Shown one piece after another: positions 22,800-35,621 of a stretch of 64,000 nucleotides of DNA. Every line of letters starts with the position of its first letter. Position 1 is the stretch's first letter. Below the pieces are notes generated by a model, which ran no database searches, was not told where the DNA came from, and worked only from the letters and a program-made list of their open reading frames with translations. The stretch comes from Mermis nigrescens (lineage: Eukaryota > Nematoda > Enoplea > Mermithida > Mermithidae): positions 30,995,089 through 31,059,088 of the forward strand of contig JAVLUZ010000154.1 of NCBI GenBank assembly GCA_036768485.1, in the 5' to 3' direction. Both the position numbers and the translations under genes were made by a program.

Positions 22800-24070
22800 A
22801 AACTTCAATGTATTGAAAAATAGATTAAAAGTGTAATTGAGAAGCCTAAAAACTGGGCAGATCCGAAGACCCACCACTGGCCAGTATTCGGTCGCTTGCG
22901 CGAGCTGAACCAATGCTCAATTATTTGAAAAATTGCGCTATCTAATCCGGAGATGAAACATCATCTCGGCGGGTTAAAGCGCAGAGGCGCAAAAGCTATA
23001 AATAGCACACCCTAGACAGCCGAAACGAGCTGACCGGAGCAGCGCATGGGCCCGATGAATGTGTATATGCACCGCACTTACAAAAGTGAATACAAAGCTC
23101 AAAATGCGTCGTACTGCTGCTATTAATCTACATTTTAACCTCCGAGTTAATTCGTATCAAATCGCATGTTCTTAGTGGTTAGCGTACTTTTCAAAATTTA
23201 CCTTTCAAAACTTGGGGAAATTTCGAAATTCAAACTGATTCAGATAAGCTCCGGAAACTAAACCGCGATCTAAGCTAGGGTTTAATCTAATGCTAAAGCT
23301 GTTGTAACTTTAATTGCTTATTCAAACTAGCAATGTTAATGAATCCGAATCGTTTTGGAAAAATATCTAATCTTAACATAACTTTTAGCCCAATCGCTAG
23401 ATTTTAAATTCAGCAGAATTTGGAATTTAAAATTAATCGGATCCAATCGATCTATACTTCGCATTTATTTACGTAAGACGTGGTTATGCATGATTTTGTT
23501 CCGCTTTAGCCAATGTGTTGTTATGCTTTATCGATGTAATTATGAAGTAAAATAGCTTTGTTTATTTTACCTTCTACTTGCCTACTTAATTTTAACAAAT
23601 GCGTAGTAGGTTTTTGTGTCCATCAAGTAGGCTTTATTCTTCAGGCGGCCCTCTTTCGCTATCTGCTAAAGAGATAAATATACGCAAGCTTTGCGCAGAA
23701 GTGATTGCAACCTTTACTAAGGGTCGTCCCGAAAAAATATGGCGCTATATAAGTTTTTTACGAAGCACAAATTTGTAACTGTACCTATGTAGCTTTGCTC
23801 TCCGTTTTCGAAAATAAAACTATTAATAAAATGGGTGCTCATTTTTTTATATATTGGCAACCCAGTTCAGGATCATTTTCTCATAACACTTTTCACTTAG
23901 CAATTTCGGATGTTTATGCAATTTTGTCTTCAGCATGCATTTGATGATCTTTGCCATTTTTATCTTCAATATTTTTCAAATTATTCTGGCGCTGCGCTTT
24001 GGGATGGTATACCTGCTCATAAATAATATCTTTACTGACAATGACCATCTTGTCGCTCTAAAAACGTTAT
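22800..24070. other. Element-poor intergenic stretch with a TATA-like box
   Basis: None of the dispersed families occurs here and GC content is higher than around it near 22860-23120. A TATAAATAG box lies at 22997-23005. About 40 bp later an ATG at 23046 opens a 26-codon ORF ending CCY. This could be a promoter on the + strand, but the next recognised gene starts 6 kb downstream, so the assignment is open. Confidence 0.3.
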
Positions 24071-24087
24071 TTTTACGTCATCAGAAG

Positions 24088-24720
24088 CATGGGCGGATTT
24101 AAGGGAAGGGGGCAGCCGCCCCCCCCATCGGCCAAAAACATTTGGCGAGATAGAGAAAGGGCATGTAATTTGCGATGATTTTTGAACGTCAATGATCATA
24201 ATTTCTCAGAATTTTCTCGGCGCTTCGCGCCGGTTTAGACCTATTTATGACATTTATCTACTTTATTTGCAGTCTGCAAGTCATTTTTTGCTCATAAAAT
24301 AGCTTTAAAAACAAATTGAAGGGCATAAATAGATATTTTAGCATGATTTCTTCTATTTTTGAGCAAGACTTTTGAATAAATTTCTAAAAATCGACGTCAG
24401 ATGCTATAAATACAGAAAATCGCGCGGTAAATCAAGCTTCTAAATATCTTTTAGTCGAAATTTTGCAAATTTTTAGGCGCTTCGAGCCTAATTTTAGCTA
24501 AAGTCATAGAAATTTAATGATTTTTCCGCACAAAATTGTCGAAAATTTCAAATTTTTCCGGAAAAATATCGCGTCAAAAGTGATTCTAGATTAAAGAAGA
24601 CCGTATCAAACGCGTAAAAAACGCTATTTTGTGCGTTAAGAGCGATTTTTTGACCCATTTTGGCGGTTTTTGAAAAAGTTTGGGTACCGCCCCCTTAAGA
24701 AAATCCTAGATCCGCCACTG
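24088..24720 (+). mobile_element. Family J element with exact 8-bp target duplication
   Basis: The 633-bp element is flanked by exact octamers ATCAGAAG at 24080-24087 and 24721-24728. The ends are CATGGGCGGATTTA and TAGATCCGCCACTG, so the inverted repeat is of the CAGTGGCGGA type common in hAT elements. It contains the hairpin GGCGCTTCGCGCC near 24219 and has no coding capacity. Confidence 0.9.
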
Positions 24721-24923
24721 ATCAGAAGAATAGTTTTTGCGCAGAAGAAAGTTTAAAATTCTTCTATAAGACTGCGTCTTGCATATTTAGTTGCATTTAA
24801 AATCAATGCCTTAATTTTTTCCCGATGCTCTGCTCCAATTTAGCATTCATTTTACGCCTTTTTTTATAGAAAACTTTCATGAAAATTTTCCCATGGGCAT
24901 TTTTCAAGCCTGAAATATACATA

Positions 24924-25576
24924 ACTAGCAAAAAAATGCTCTGATGGAACAAAAAAGTTAAATATAGGTACTTGAATTTCTTCATTGTTAAGGATTTAAA
25001 AGGAGGGGACTAGGGAAAATTTCCCAATATGCGCAGAAGCCATAGAAATGTGCTAAACAGATAGAATACCCCTAAACAATGCAAAAATCGAAGTATATTC
25101 TGCGGCCTGTGAAAAATGAGGGTTTAGTCACAAAACGTTCTCAAGTGTTTCGCAAAAGAGCATTGAAGACACTTCCGTGACTATTAATTAATCAATGTAT
25201 TATTTATTTAATGAAATCTTGACCTTCCACAATGCACTGGCGTAAAAGATATTAGTGTAAAATTTACACCTACATGGCCAACACAATAGTCTGCATGAAA
25301 AACCACAAATAATTTCTTTAAATCTTCCAAAATAAAGTGATCAAAATACTCGCCATCGTAATTGAAATTACTACGGAAAATCTGCAGAAACGCGCATAGG
25401 CCGCAGAATATACTTCGATTTTTGCGTTGTTTAGGGAAAGTCCAACTGTTTAGCACATTGCTATGGCATTTGCGCATATAGGGAAATTTTACCTAGTCAC
25501 CTCTTCTTACATCCTTAACAATGAAGAAATTCAAGTATATTTACCTTTTTCCATCGGAGCATTTTTCTTTGCTAGT
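24924..25576. mobile_element. Long-inverted-repeat head of composite repeat, copy 1
   Basis: The arms at about 24924-25105 and 25400-25576 are inverted copies: ACTAGCAAAAAAATGCTC on the left and GAGCATTTTTCTTTGCTAGT on the right. Both also carry the AATCGAAGTATATTCTGCGG block in opposite orientation. The loop is ~300 bp. Related heads lie at 39469-40288 and 60102-60865. Confidence 0.8.
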
Positions 25577-26665
25577 TCCCTTCTTTTATTTAATATTTCA
25601 GGCCATATATCCATAAGTGGCAGCGCCGAAATTCTGGGAGGTGCAAGTAGCTGAAGAAATTTCTTTTTTCATCTCGAACCCTTTACACTAAAATGATCAC
25701 AGATCAAGAAATATTGCATTAAAAGAGGAAAAAATTTTATCTTTTGGGAAATTGTAGCTTTCTACATTATAAAACCAATTGGACTGCACAGAAATCAAAA
25801 TTGAGTTAGATAAGCTTCTGGACACACTAAATGTAAAAACACGTATACTTTACACTTTTGTGCAAGAACCATTAGATGTAAAGAAATTTCAAGTCCAGAT
25901 TCGTAATCTACAACTCAGGGGCAACATAATTGAAAAAGATGACCCTCCGCAAATTGTTTGATACCCAATGCTCTGGGCGGAAAAGTGTTTCTCAGTGTAA
26001 ACTTTACACTTGTCTAATAACGCAATATTGGGTGTATAGAAACAAAATAAACTAGGGTCTGTAACGCTAAGGTCAGAGTACATTTTAAGCATAATTAGCA
26101 TGTTCCGATTACTTAGCGGAATAGCTTAAAAAATTTCGTTTTTCGTCTCGAACCCTTTACACTAAAACGATCACAGATCAAGAAATATTGCGTTAAATGA
26201 GAAAAAATTGATCCTTGAGATATTGTATCTACATTATAAAACCAATTGGACTGCACAGAAACCAAAATTGAGTTAGATAAGCTGAAAACACGCAAGGAGT
26301 AAAAAATCCGTTTGCTTTACATTCTTGTGCAACAACCATTGAGTGTAAAGAAATTTTAATGTCAGATTCGTAATCTACAGCCCGGGGCAAGATTTTTAAG
26401 AAAACATTGGCCCTCCGCAAATTATTTGATTTTTGGTTTACACTTTATACACCTCATTACTAAATCGGCATTGAGTGTAAACAAAAGAAAAATGGTACAT
26501 CGAGTTTTTTAATTATCTATCGTTTAAAAAAACCGCACCTCCCAGCTGTGTGCCGTGTTGCTGTGAGGGGACACAAAATTCGCACTCGCTGTGATAAACA
26601 TATAAGAAAAAAGGTGGCCACGTATATTATAGGTAGCGCTATCGCGTTACCTATAATGTAGGCCG
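25577..26665. repeat. GTGTAAA-rich repeat tail of composite repeat, copy 1
   Basis: Recurring GTGTAAA/TTTACAC motifs include the near-palindrome GTGTAAACTTTACAC at 25995-26009. About 390-bp units (25680 onward and 26140 onward) share the CGAACCCTTTACACTAAAA and AAACCAATTGGACTGCACAG blocks. The tail ends with a hairpin: ATTATAGGTA at 26626-26635 and TACCTATAAT at 26648-26657. No protein is recognisable. Confidence 0.75.
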
Positions 26666-26669
26666 ATCG

Positions 26670-28950
26670 CTAAATTATGTTTATAGTGTAAATTGAATAT
26701 TATCTACCTACTTTGAGCTTTTTACACTATGAAGGTACATACCATCACAATACACTCGTCTCATTCCACGGCTATGAGTTTATCGCGCGGATGGCTTTGC
26801 TGATTCTCGTCTACTAAATTTTAGGCAAATTACATAAATTTGTATAGAACAAAATCATACTTATACGTCATAGTCTAACCGAAAACTCCAAAAAGTTTAC
26901 TGATTTGCCTTTTAATCGATTGAATTTATGACTCTATTATGGCACATACTTGATGTTTATGCCTGACCCAAAATTACTACCTTTAATTGGGTTGATTTTG
27001 ATCATGTCACGAGGCAGATCGAGCATGTCCAAAAAATTCCTAAAAATTATATTTAGCCTTCACCCTTTTTCTATCCGAATACCAACCGAAAATTATATCG
27101 CTCGTCTGGTTTTAATCGAATTATATTAATTCGCTTATTTAGGTATTTATTTATTGTCATTCCCACGCTATTATTCGCGTCGTGAATATTAAAATACAGG
27201 ACACCGTACATATATGTATATATGCATTTTAACGTTCAAAATTGGCCTAAACGGATAAAGCCCACTGTTGGGACACATTCTAAATGCGGTTATGTATTTT
27301 GCGTACAGAATTTGTTTTCTTTTCCAATAAATTGGCATTGGACTAAATACGAAATACCGCCAACACGGATTTTATTTTGAAACCTGCTTTTCTCGCTCCA
27401 CTTTTCTACTTATTATTTTAAGTGCGGACGAAAATTTTGTCGTGCCGCAGCATTTTGTTCATTTTCGGCAGCAGGAAATACGTCGAAATTTACACTCCCA
27501 TCTTCCTACCCTAATGCCGTACAATATTCAAATTCATGGTGTATAGTTTAACGTTGCATGTTTTTCGCCTGATCGAGCCATCAACAACTACGCCATTCGA
27601 GGGTATTCATATCGCATAAAAGTCGATAAGTAAGTTTTTAATTTGATGACGTCGCTGGATCGGAAATATTTCTGATTTTTCTTCTTTTTGGCCGGATATA
27701 CATATTTGGGTTATTAGTTTAATCTTATTCGTGAATAAAAAAACTTTCTTTCGGCGTTTTTCGCTGTTGTAGGTATCTTCATGATGTGATATTTTCATAG
27801 CTTTTTGCATGTTATGCAAATGCGAGCGCAGGCATGATGAAATTCAGACAGTTTCATGAAAACACCCGAGTTACAGGAAACTCAGCCTTGTCAAAAAAAT
27901 CATAACCCCTTCAAAATTAAAAATTACTATATTGAAACACCTGATTCAGTTGTAGTACGACCGCAAAGTTTGCCGCCATCTATGGGCGAAGGTTTTTGAG
28001 GGTTGGGGTTTGACTTTGAACCAACCCCCCAGGAGTCCATTGAACCTCCAGAATTGAACTATTCTGAATTTTTAGCTATTTAGCCCCATCAGACCCTCAT
28101 ATGTTTGCTGCTAAAAAATGCGACAGTATTGTATTGGTTACTATATGTCTGTTGTGTCTCTTATTTACGTGCAAAACAAAATGTCTTATTTACGTGCGAA
28201 ACAGTATTTTTCGCATTTTTTCATAGTTTAATTTTATTATTATTTATTTATGTATCAAACATTTTTTCTGAATATTTCAAAATTTTTAGGAAATTTCATG
28301 TGAAATAAGTGCTTCAAAATTTGATTGAATTATTATCGGCTAAAAATTAGGCTGAAGGACAGCTAGGTCAATTTGTTCAATGTGTTTACAATAATCTAAT
28401 TCGAATTTTTTTCAAATCGTTTTGCATAGTCGCTGATTATGAGTTGAAAGGCTTTCGAATAAATCAGCAAGTTTTGATATCGAGATGTCAACAAAAAACA
28501 AAGCAGTAGGTTATACAAATGCAAAACAGAATACATTCATGGTTTTCATAGGTTGTTGCACCAATGTCTATTAATAAGGCAATCTAATTTCCAATCCTTA
28601 ACTCCTGCTTTCGAAATGTTATGGCCCAAAATTGACATAATATGGAGCTTGACTTTGTTATAGTAAAAATAAAGGAAAGTATGAAGAAATTAGGAAAATA
28701 AAAAAATTCCCCGTCTAAACCCGCAAAAGGAGAAACTGCCAAATTTTTCGTGGAAAGTATGGGACAATCGGTACCAAAAACAAATGGTTACAAGATCCTA
28801 TTTTGTTTTTGACGCCCACGAATCGATTCGTGTGCTTTCTACTTTAAAAATTCACGTATTAAATCGTTTTCCAAATTACGGGCTCATATCATTTAGAGTG
28901 CGTTCAATGCGAAAGAATTTCATCTCAAGATTCAGTTATATTAATGCTAC
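26670..28950. other. Element-poor intergenic stretch
   Basis: I find no convincing ORF, RNA gene or dispersed element here except a ragged C-rich fragment at about 27995-28100. It holds ordinary AT-rich sequence with TACATATATGTATATATG-type runs near 27207. Confidence 0.5.
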
Positions 28951-28953
28951 AAC

Positions 28954-29285
28954 CGTATGTACATGTGCAGCATGGGAATTCTGGGGGAGGGGGGTCAGGT
29001 CCTAAAAATTCTAAATAGTGCTTTGTTTCGGCTGAAAAACTATGGGTATACGTTAAAGACACCCTTTTTTGACTTTCAGACAGTGCCCGCTCTTTCTAGA
29101 ACATAAAAATGTGAAAAAATCGAGTGAATTGAACAAAGTATAGTCAAAAAATGTGTAGACGGCCGAGAATTCGAGAGTTTTGAGCCAAAAATGATCTAAA
29201 AACGCTTAAAAGGTACACCTTTTACAAATTCTAACGAAAAATCGACGATTCTGGGGGTCAAACCCCCTGCTCAAGAACACTTATG
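28954..29285 (-). mobile_element. Family A element with exact 8-bp target duplication
   Basis: The 332-bp element is flanked by exact octamers GCTACAAC at 28946-28953 and 29286-29293. The ends are CGTATGTACATGTGCAGC and CAAGAACACTTATG. It ends 110 bp before the first recognised exon of the GM2-activator-like gene. Confidence 0.9.
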
Positions 29286-29394
29286 GCTACAACGTGTAAA
29301 AAAAGTTCACGCTTCCATTTTTTAAACTAAAAAACTCAAATGTCTTATCATAACCAAATTTCGTTTAATTAAAACGATTTTTTATTTATTTTAG

Positions 29395-32300
29395 AATCAA
29401 ACTATGCACTTGGATCAGAGACGTCGCTTGTTGTATTTATTTATTGGATATGTTGTAAGGTTATTAAACTTAGATCCGGTGCTCGCGGGCTGCGTTTCTC
29501 AGCAATGTAGATCTCTAAGAAGGCTTCAGAAGACTCATGCCTCTGAACCCGATTCATCGAGCTGCAAGCCATTTTACCTCATACCTGGGAAGGCTGTCGA
29601 TTGCAGCAGTGAGTCTTTGAATACATATGTGCGTCATCTATGACAAATAAAAATGCTTAAAAATAAAAAATTGAGCGGTCAATTCATAACTTAGAAAATC
29701 CGCCAAAATCCACAAAATTGAACATTTAAAAACTGAATCTTGTGAAAAATCTGAGTTTGATGTGATCAAAGGACATCACACGTCACAGACGCAATGTACG
29801 ATTACAGAGATTTTGATGATAGATAGTGATTAAGATTCGAATCTCGCTATGTTTTAGAAACGCAGGGTAGGCCACGTATCTATGACGTATTTTGTTTTGC
29901 TATGGCTAATCCAATTTTTTTGCTGTGGAACATAAAACTTTGTCAGTAGTTAAAGAAAACGTGAAAGATTTACTCTACGAAGTTACGTTGCCAAATTTTA
30001 CGGTTCGCGCTCAATGCACTTTTACGAAATCAGATCATTTATTGAAACTTAAGGTGATATAACTTTTCGGTGCGTTTTGATTTCAACTTCGTTGAAAGCA
30101 TGATTAATGAAAGTATTTAATTTCTGAATGTTCATCGATCGCATTTTGTTTGCTTTAGATTGAATGAACCCTCGATGAAAAAAATCGCACTCACTTAAGT
30201 CAAACAATTCAAGTGACTAAGGCATGAAAAGCGATTCAGGACCATACGTGTTCTGCGGGGGAGAGGGTTTGACCCCCAGAATGACAACTGACCTTCCGCA
30301 AAATGGCTGCGACCCCGCCCTCCACCCCCGGAATAATCGAGTTTTCGTAAAACTTGGTAAAAGTTGCAAAAAGTGTGCCCCTTTAAGCGTTTTAGTTCAT
30401 TTCTAGCTCTTCGGTGCCTCGCGCCATATACACATTTTTTGACTATATATATTGTATTCAATTTACTCGATTTTTTGAATTTTTTTGAAAATTTTTTCCA
30501 CGTTTTTATGTCTTAGAAAGAACGAGAATTGTCTGAAACGTCAGAAACAGTATTTTTGACGTGTACCCTTCGTTTCTAGCCCAAAAAGGCACTTTTAAAT
30601 ATTTTTCAGGGCCTGATCCCCCAGAATTCTCATGCTGTACATGTATGTTCAAGACTCATCCTGTGTTGGCCTTTCGTTCTTCCGGACTTATCAACTTACA
30701 CAACTTACAAGTTTTTTCTTTCGGGGATTAATTATACCCAAAATGCAGACGAAGAGCCCCTTGAACATTCAGGGCATCAAAATTTCATTATTCACGACTT
30801 TGATGGACTTGTGGTCAAAGTGCACCGGAAAGTTTAGCTCAGATATAGCGAAAGTTATTTGCACTTTCAAGAAATGATGTGTTCAAGTGAGAGTGCTTAC
30901 TCCCGAATCGTAAGATTTGACAACGTCAAACTTTATAATATAAAACTTAAAACTTATTTGTTTTTGTCATATTCTGGCAAAGTTTTATGTTCTATAATAA
31001 AAAACTGGTTCATCCATAGCAAAACAAAATGTGTCATAGATACATGGTCCACCCTGTATTACATTTTTATTTGCTTTTCGCCTAGAAATTTTCATTGAAT
31101 AAAATTCTATTTTATGGTGTAACGCGTCTCTTTACATGCCTTACAGTGCTAACTATATTTATATAATTTTTTGTTTTATTCTGAATATGGAGCTTTTCTA
31201 AAGCACAATGCATTTTAACAATTTCGTCAGGTGCTTCGATTTTACACAAAAAATCAGCAAAGTTGCATTTTGATATATGTAGCATTGTATGCTTTCTTGC
31301 TCCACAAAAATGTGGCTTCACCACGTTTTTTTGTATTCGGCAAAGATTATTTCCGCTTAACAAAGACTTTTCATGACCGTCTTTGTACATATACGAAAGA
31401 TTTTTTGGAAGACAAAAATTTTAAAAAGGTGTAAAATTCCTAAAAATTTTCGGCGCTTTGTGCCAAATGATATATCTTTTGGAATGGCGGAATTTGCATT
31501 TAGAATTAAAAAATCTCAAATTTTTTGGCGCTTCGCGCCGTTTTGAGAAAATTATTAGTAATTTTTGGCGTCCGAAACCCAGAAATCAGCTAGAATACAT
31601 TATCAAAGGTCGGAAAACCCTGTTTTACCACACTAAAATCGATACTGTACCATATTATGGCACGCAAAAATTTGCATGTACAAAATGTACAACGACTTTT
31701 GGGGACCGTCTTTGTACATGTACAAAGGGACCTTGTACAAAAAAAAACACTGCACAGGCACATTTTACTCTCCTGACACTTCTAATTTTCCCATTTTTCA
31801 TGACTGATAACGAAGTCGACAAGGGCAGTTTTCCTGTTCGACGCGCATAGTCAATTTTTTTAACGAAACCCAACAAATTGTTTCGGTGACTTTGAAAATT
31901 TTTTAATTTGAAAAACCAAATTGTCCTGATTTTGTTTTCAGCTCGCGATTTCAACACTAAAGTGATGAGTATAGATCCAAGCAGTGTAATTATTAGTCCG
32001 AATCCGGTTAAATTGCCCGGTTGTTTCACGATTCAAATGCAGGTGAAGATGCTTAAGTTGCCCGTTGATTTTCCGCATAGCTTCGTATCAAAAGTAGAAT
32101 TTAACTGGTGGAATTTGCCTCAATTTTCCGCATTACCGTGTCAGAATCAGTCTTCAGACGGATGTGGCGGTTACGGAAATAATTGGTAAACAATATAACG
32201 TGCTTTTAATACAGAGCAGCAAGGATTTTTCTTCCTTTTCCGATATTTCTCCCGCCAGAATTTTAATTTTTTCCAATGTTCTTGGAAAGCAGACTTATTT

Positions 32301-35300
32301 ACATTGTTTAAAATTTTTTCATCCGATTAATCGCTCTTATTAGGTTAGGGAATTGGATTTGAAACGTGGGACAGAGCGGTTAATGATTAAATGATAAGAC
32401 GATACGAACATTCCTTTAAACTATAATTTATTATCAATTTTAATACATTTAATTAATTATCGATTTATTGATTATTGATCGATTTTTCGATTAATTCACG
32501 AATTATTGTTCTCAAATTGTTCGATTTTTCAGTGGAATGATATTTAAATGTATTAAGGGGATTTGAACAATAATTTCACATTTTTTTTATTAATTATTTC
32601 TTTGCGCTTATAGCTCTTTTTTAAAATTATTTTCCTCCATTACAGCATCGCGTTAAGAGCTTCAATCAGCCAAAATATTCCTGCACTTAGCTCAGTAACT
32701 CGATTATGTCAATTTTATTGAATTGACTTCAGTTTGCCTGACAATCAAAAAGATGCGAAAATTATCTTTGAGCTGACAGTGGTTTTGCGGCATACGTGTT
32801 CTTTGGGGGTTTGACCCCCTAGAATGGCAAGTGACCCCCGCAAAATGGCCTCGACCCCCCAGAATTGTCAATTTTTTGTAAAAGTTGTAAAAAGTATGCC
32901 TCTTTTGGCGTTTTCAGCTCAATTTGGGCTCAAAAATCTCAACTTTTCGGCGCTTCGCGCCGTATGCAAATTTTTTGACTATATTTTGTTCACTTTACTC
33001 AATTTTTTGAGATTTCTTCCACGTTTTTATGTTCTAGAAAGAGCTAGCATTGTCTGAAAGGTGAAAAACAGTGTTTTTGACGTGAACCCATTGTTTTTAG
33101 CCCAAAAAGGCACTTTTAAAAAAATTTTGGACCTGACCCCCAGAATTGCCATGCTGTACGTGCATGGTTTGAGGTATCTTTAAACTTGCTCAGGGTGTCA
33201 AAACTTCGTAAAAATCTTACATCGATTTTTTTGGCAGTTTATCAAAAGTAAGAAACGTGTTTCAGTTACTATTGCGACATATGTAACAACCTTGAAGAAT
33301 TAAAAGCCGACGAAAAGATTGCGCGCGACCGATGGGGCAAACAATTCGCCGACATCAGCTGCCCAAATAGGCCAGGAATTTACAGTTTTACTCGCCAATT
33401 TTGTTTCAACGATTTCAAGGATTTTGACAAAGACGGCGACTGTCAGTTCGATTTTTTGCAAGAAGATGGATTGGCCAAGCAATATAAGGAAGCGTTGAAC
33501 AATTTGCAGCAAGTCGGCTACGTAGGTTTATAAGCAAAATAAATTAGATGGCATTGAAATTTTACTTGAAAGTTCATAATTTATGGCATCGACGTTTTGC
33601 ATGGGGTATAGCCGCGTAGGGCTATAGGGGGTGGACTAGCCTTCATATATGTAACAGGGAGGATGGGGATTGGGGGGTTCTCGCCAAAGTTGGTCGTCCC
33701 CCTATTCGCCCGACGCCTGAAACTTTTCGACCCCCACCTCCGACATTTTTGGAGAAAATTGCGTTTGTTGGCCCTATTATTGTGTTTTTTGCCTTTTTCG
33801 GCTACAAACTTGGAGGTTATTAACTCCCCCTCCTAAATTGGCTGGGGAACCGCACCCAAAACTTTGAGCTGTTGCATGTTTGGTAGCCTCCGTGCGTGGG
33901 CAACGCGCTCAAATTATGGGGACCCGAGGTACAACAATTCATATAGATTACAAAATGATAAAAGATTCATGGACGGAACGAACATTATTTTTTCGACGTT
34001 CTTGTCCAGCTTCATCGGTTACATCGCGATAAAAGAACGAAAAGTTTTCTCGAAATTTTAATGGGGACTTTTTCGGATTATATATAAGGCTCACACCATA
34101 TCCCCAGAATTATATTTTTGAAATTTTTTTTCGTTTTTTCACAATTTTTATGATGGCAATGGGTAGTGCTCGATGAGGACCGTTGAAAAATGGTGTTTTT
34201 TCGCCACAATACCATTTCAAGGCCATTTTTCGACCTTTGAAAAATGTTGCACTCACAAAACTTTGGTGTCGCCCATCTATGGTTAACACTTCCTCCAGAC
34301 TCCCACACCCAGATGCAGTTTGGCCCTGCATATTTAATGAGATAAAGAATGGATAGGTATCACACTCGTCTTCTTGGGGTAGGGAGATAGTGAGTTTGTT
34401 GACTTACAGACCGGCTGCTGACCCAGTACAGGTGTTGCTGACCACACATGGGCGTGGGGAGGGGTTTATACCATCTAAAATCCGATAAACCCCAAAAATC
34501 GATAGACATCTCTGAATTTGATTTACGGAATGCTTTTTTTCGGACTTTTGCCATTTTAACACCACCCAGACCCTCGCAACTTGGTCGCTGTCCTTTTGTG
34601 TTGCTGACCTTGTCTTCAGAATTTTCGGTTTTGAAAAAAGCTATTTTTGGCTCAAGCATCAATTTTTTGACGCTTTGCGTCAAATAGCTATTTTTGATTA
34701 TATTTCAATTGCATTGAATTGTTATGAAATTTCGCCAGAGAAACGCCAAAAACAGTGTTCTTCATGCTTTTATGTGGTCCTAAAAAGGCACTGTAGAAGA
34801 TTATTGTAAAGTTGCCCCGTTGGAATTCTATTCCGATGCACGCGCTTCGGAATTTATGTATATTTTCCCTCACCCTAGCAGTTTCCATATGAGCTACAGT
34901 AACCAAAACTTTCAAGTACAAGATTTATAGTCACAATCACGCGTTGGCGTGGGGAGTTCGCACCTTCTTCCCCGCCCCACTTCAGAAGTTGAAAAACCCC
35001 CGCGAATCACTGTAGATCCCCAGAATTATATTTTTAATAAAAATGTTTACCGGTTTTTTGGCAATTTCACCCAACCAGACCCCAGAATTTTCTCGCTGCC
35101 CATGTATTGTCTCAATTCTTGCATAAGATATCAATTAGATATAATGCGAGTATAAGTAATGGATCTTGAAGTTTGCTTACTGTCAGGCACGTAGTTGGCC
35201 GTCCTATTTTGGGGGGACTAAGCCCAAAAAAGGCAAAAATATCACAAAATAACGTTTAAGAAGTCATATTTTTCCGATTTTTCTGAATTTAGGGGGTCCG

Positions 35301-35616
35301 AACCCCCCCCTTCCCCCAGAGTTACGTGTCTGCTCAATGTAACTCATTTGAAAAACGCTGAGGAAATGCTGCAGAAGATCTGCACTCCTTCATGAATTGT
35401 GTCTACGGCACGGTAACGGCGAAATTTACTCTTTCAACCAACGCGACGGAGGAACAAGAGAAACAAAAAAGCGTGAAAGAACAAGAAATAGAGTCAAATA
35501 TAGAAACAGATTTGGCGAGGAGGCGAATTGAAAATGGCTGGGCTGTGGACGATCAACAATATATTGCGTTTAAAACGTGGTACGCGAAATTCCGCAAAGA
35601 CCAGTGGCACAAGTAA
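29395..35616 (+). CDS. GM2-activator-like (ML-type) lipid-binding protein
   Basis: Four exons join in frame: 29395-29608 (ATG at 29404), 31942-32185, 33266-33525 and 35375-35616, giving 316 aa. The N-terminus (RRRLLYLFIGYVV) could be a signal or membrane anchor. A strong acceptor before the ATG suggests an upstream leader exon. Residues 66-250 follow the GM2-activator pattern: an early Cys, SPNPVKLPG (87-95), PC at 134-135, GC at 142-143, a Cys cluster 150-156, CPNRPGIYSF (182-191) and a late Cys at 245. Such domains form a lipid-holding beta cup in secreted or lysosomal proteins. The extra C-terminal tail (about 255-316) is charged and may be helical. The donor of exon 3 (33526) and acceptor of exon 4 (35375 or 35363) were chosen to keep frame. 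Family assignment is by pattern only. Confidence 0.7.
30243..30647 (+). mobile_element. Family A element
   Basis: The 405-bp copy lies between octamers TTCAGGAC (30235-30242) and TTCAAGAC (30648-30655), matching at 7 of 8. The ends are CATACGTGTTCTGCGGGG and CATGCTGTACATGTATG. It is in intron 1 of the GM2-activator-like gene. Confidence 0.85.
31322..31752 (+). mobile_element. Family E element
   Basis: The 431-bp copy begins CACGTTTTTTTGTATTCGGC and ends TTGTACAAAAAAAAACACTG. GTACATGTAC-type palindromes lie near both ends and GGCGCTTCGCGCC near 31528. No matching target octamers are seen. It is in intron 1 of the GM2-activator-like gene, ending 190 bp before exon 2. Confidence 0.8.
32791..33166 (+). 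mobile_element. Family A element
   Basis: The 376-bp copy starts CATACGTGTTCTTTGGGGG and ends CATGCTGTACGTGCATG. Octamers TTTTGCGG and GTTTGAGG match at 6 of 8. It carries GGCGCTTCGCGCC near 32949 and lies in intron 2, 100 bp before exon 3 of the GM2-activator-like gene. Confidence 0.75.
33645..33885 (+). mobile_element. Family L element
   Basis: It starts CATATATGTAACAGGGAGG and ends GAGCTGTTGCATGTTTG. The GGTCGTCCCCCTATTC and TTGGAGGTTATTAACTCCCC blocks place it in family L. It is in intron 3 of the GM2-activator-like gene. Confidence 0.65.
34095..34281 (+). mobile_element. Family B element, left end truncated
   Basis: The CCCCAGAATTATATTTTTGAAA, GGCAATGGGTAGTGCTCGATG and right-end GTCGCCCATCTATG blocks are present. 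The CACGTGGGC left end is lost. It is in intron 3 of the GM2-activator-like gene. Confidence 0.65.
34938..35108 (+). mobile_element. Family C element
   Basis: The 171-bp copy lies between octamers GTCACAAT (34930-34937) and GTCTCAAT (35109-35116), matching at 7 of 8. The ends are CACGCGTTGGCGTGGGG and CGCTGCCCATGTATT. Confidence 0.7.
35184..35332 (+). mobile_element. Family N element
   Basis: The 149-bp element starts CAGGCACGTAGTTGGCC and ends GAGTTACGTGTCTG. Octamers CTTACTGT and CTCAATGT match at 6 of 8. It ends just before exon 4 of the GM2-activator-like gene. Confidence 0.7.
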
Positions 35617-35621
35617 ATTTT

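Noticed and set aside
24924..25576. A CRISPR-like array or a simple MITE
   Set aside because: There are only two inverted arms with no spacer pattern, and in all three copies the head is joined to the same tail, so it is part of a larger unit.
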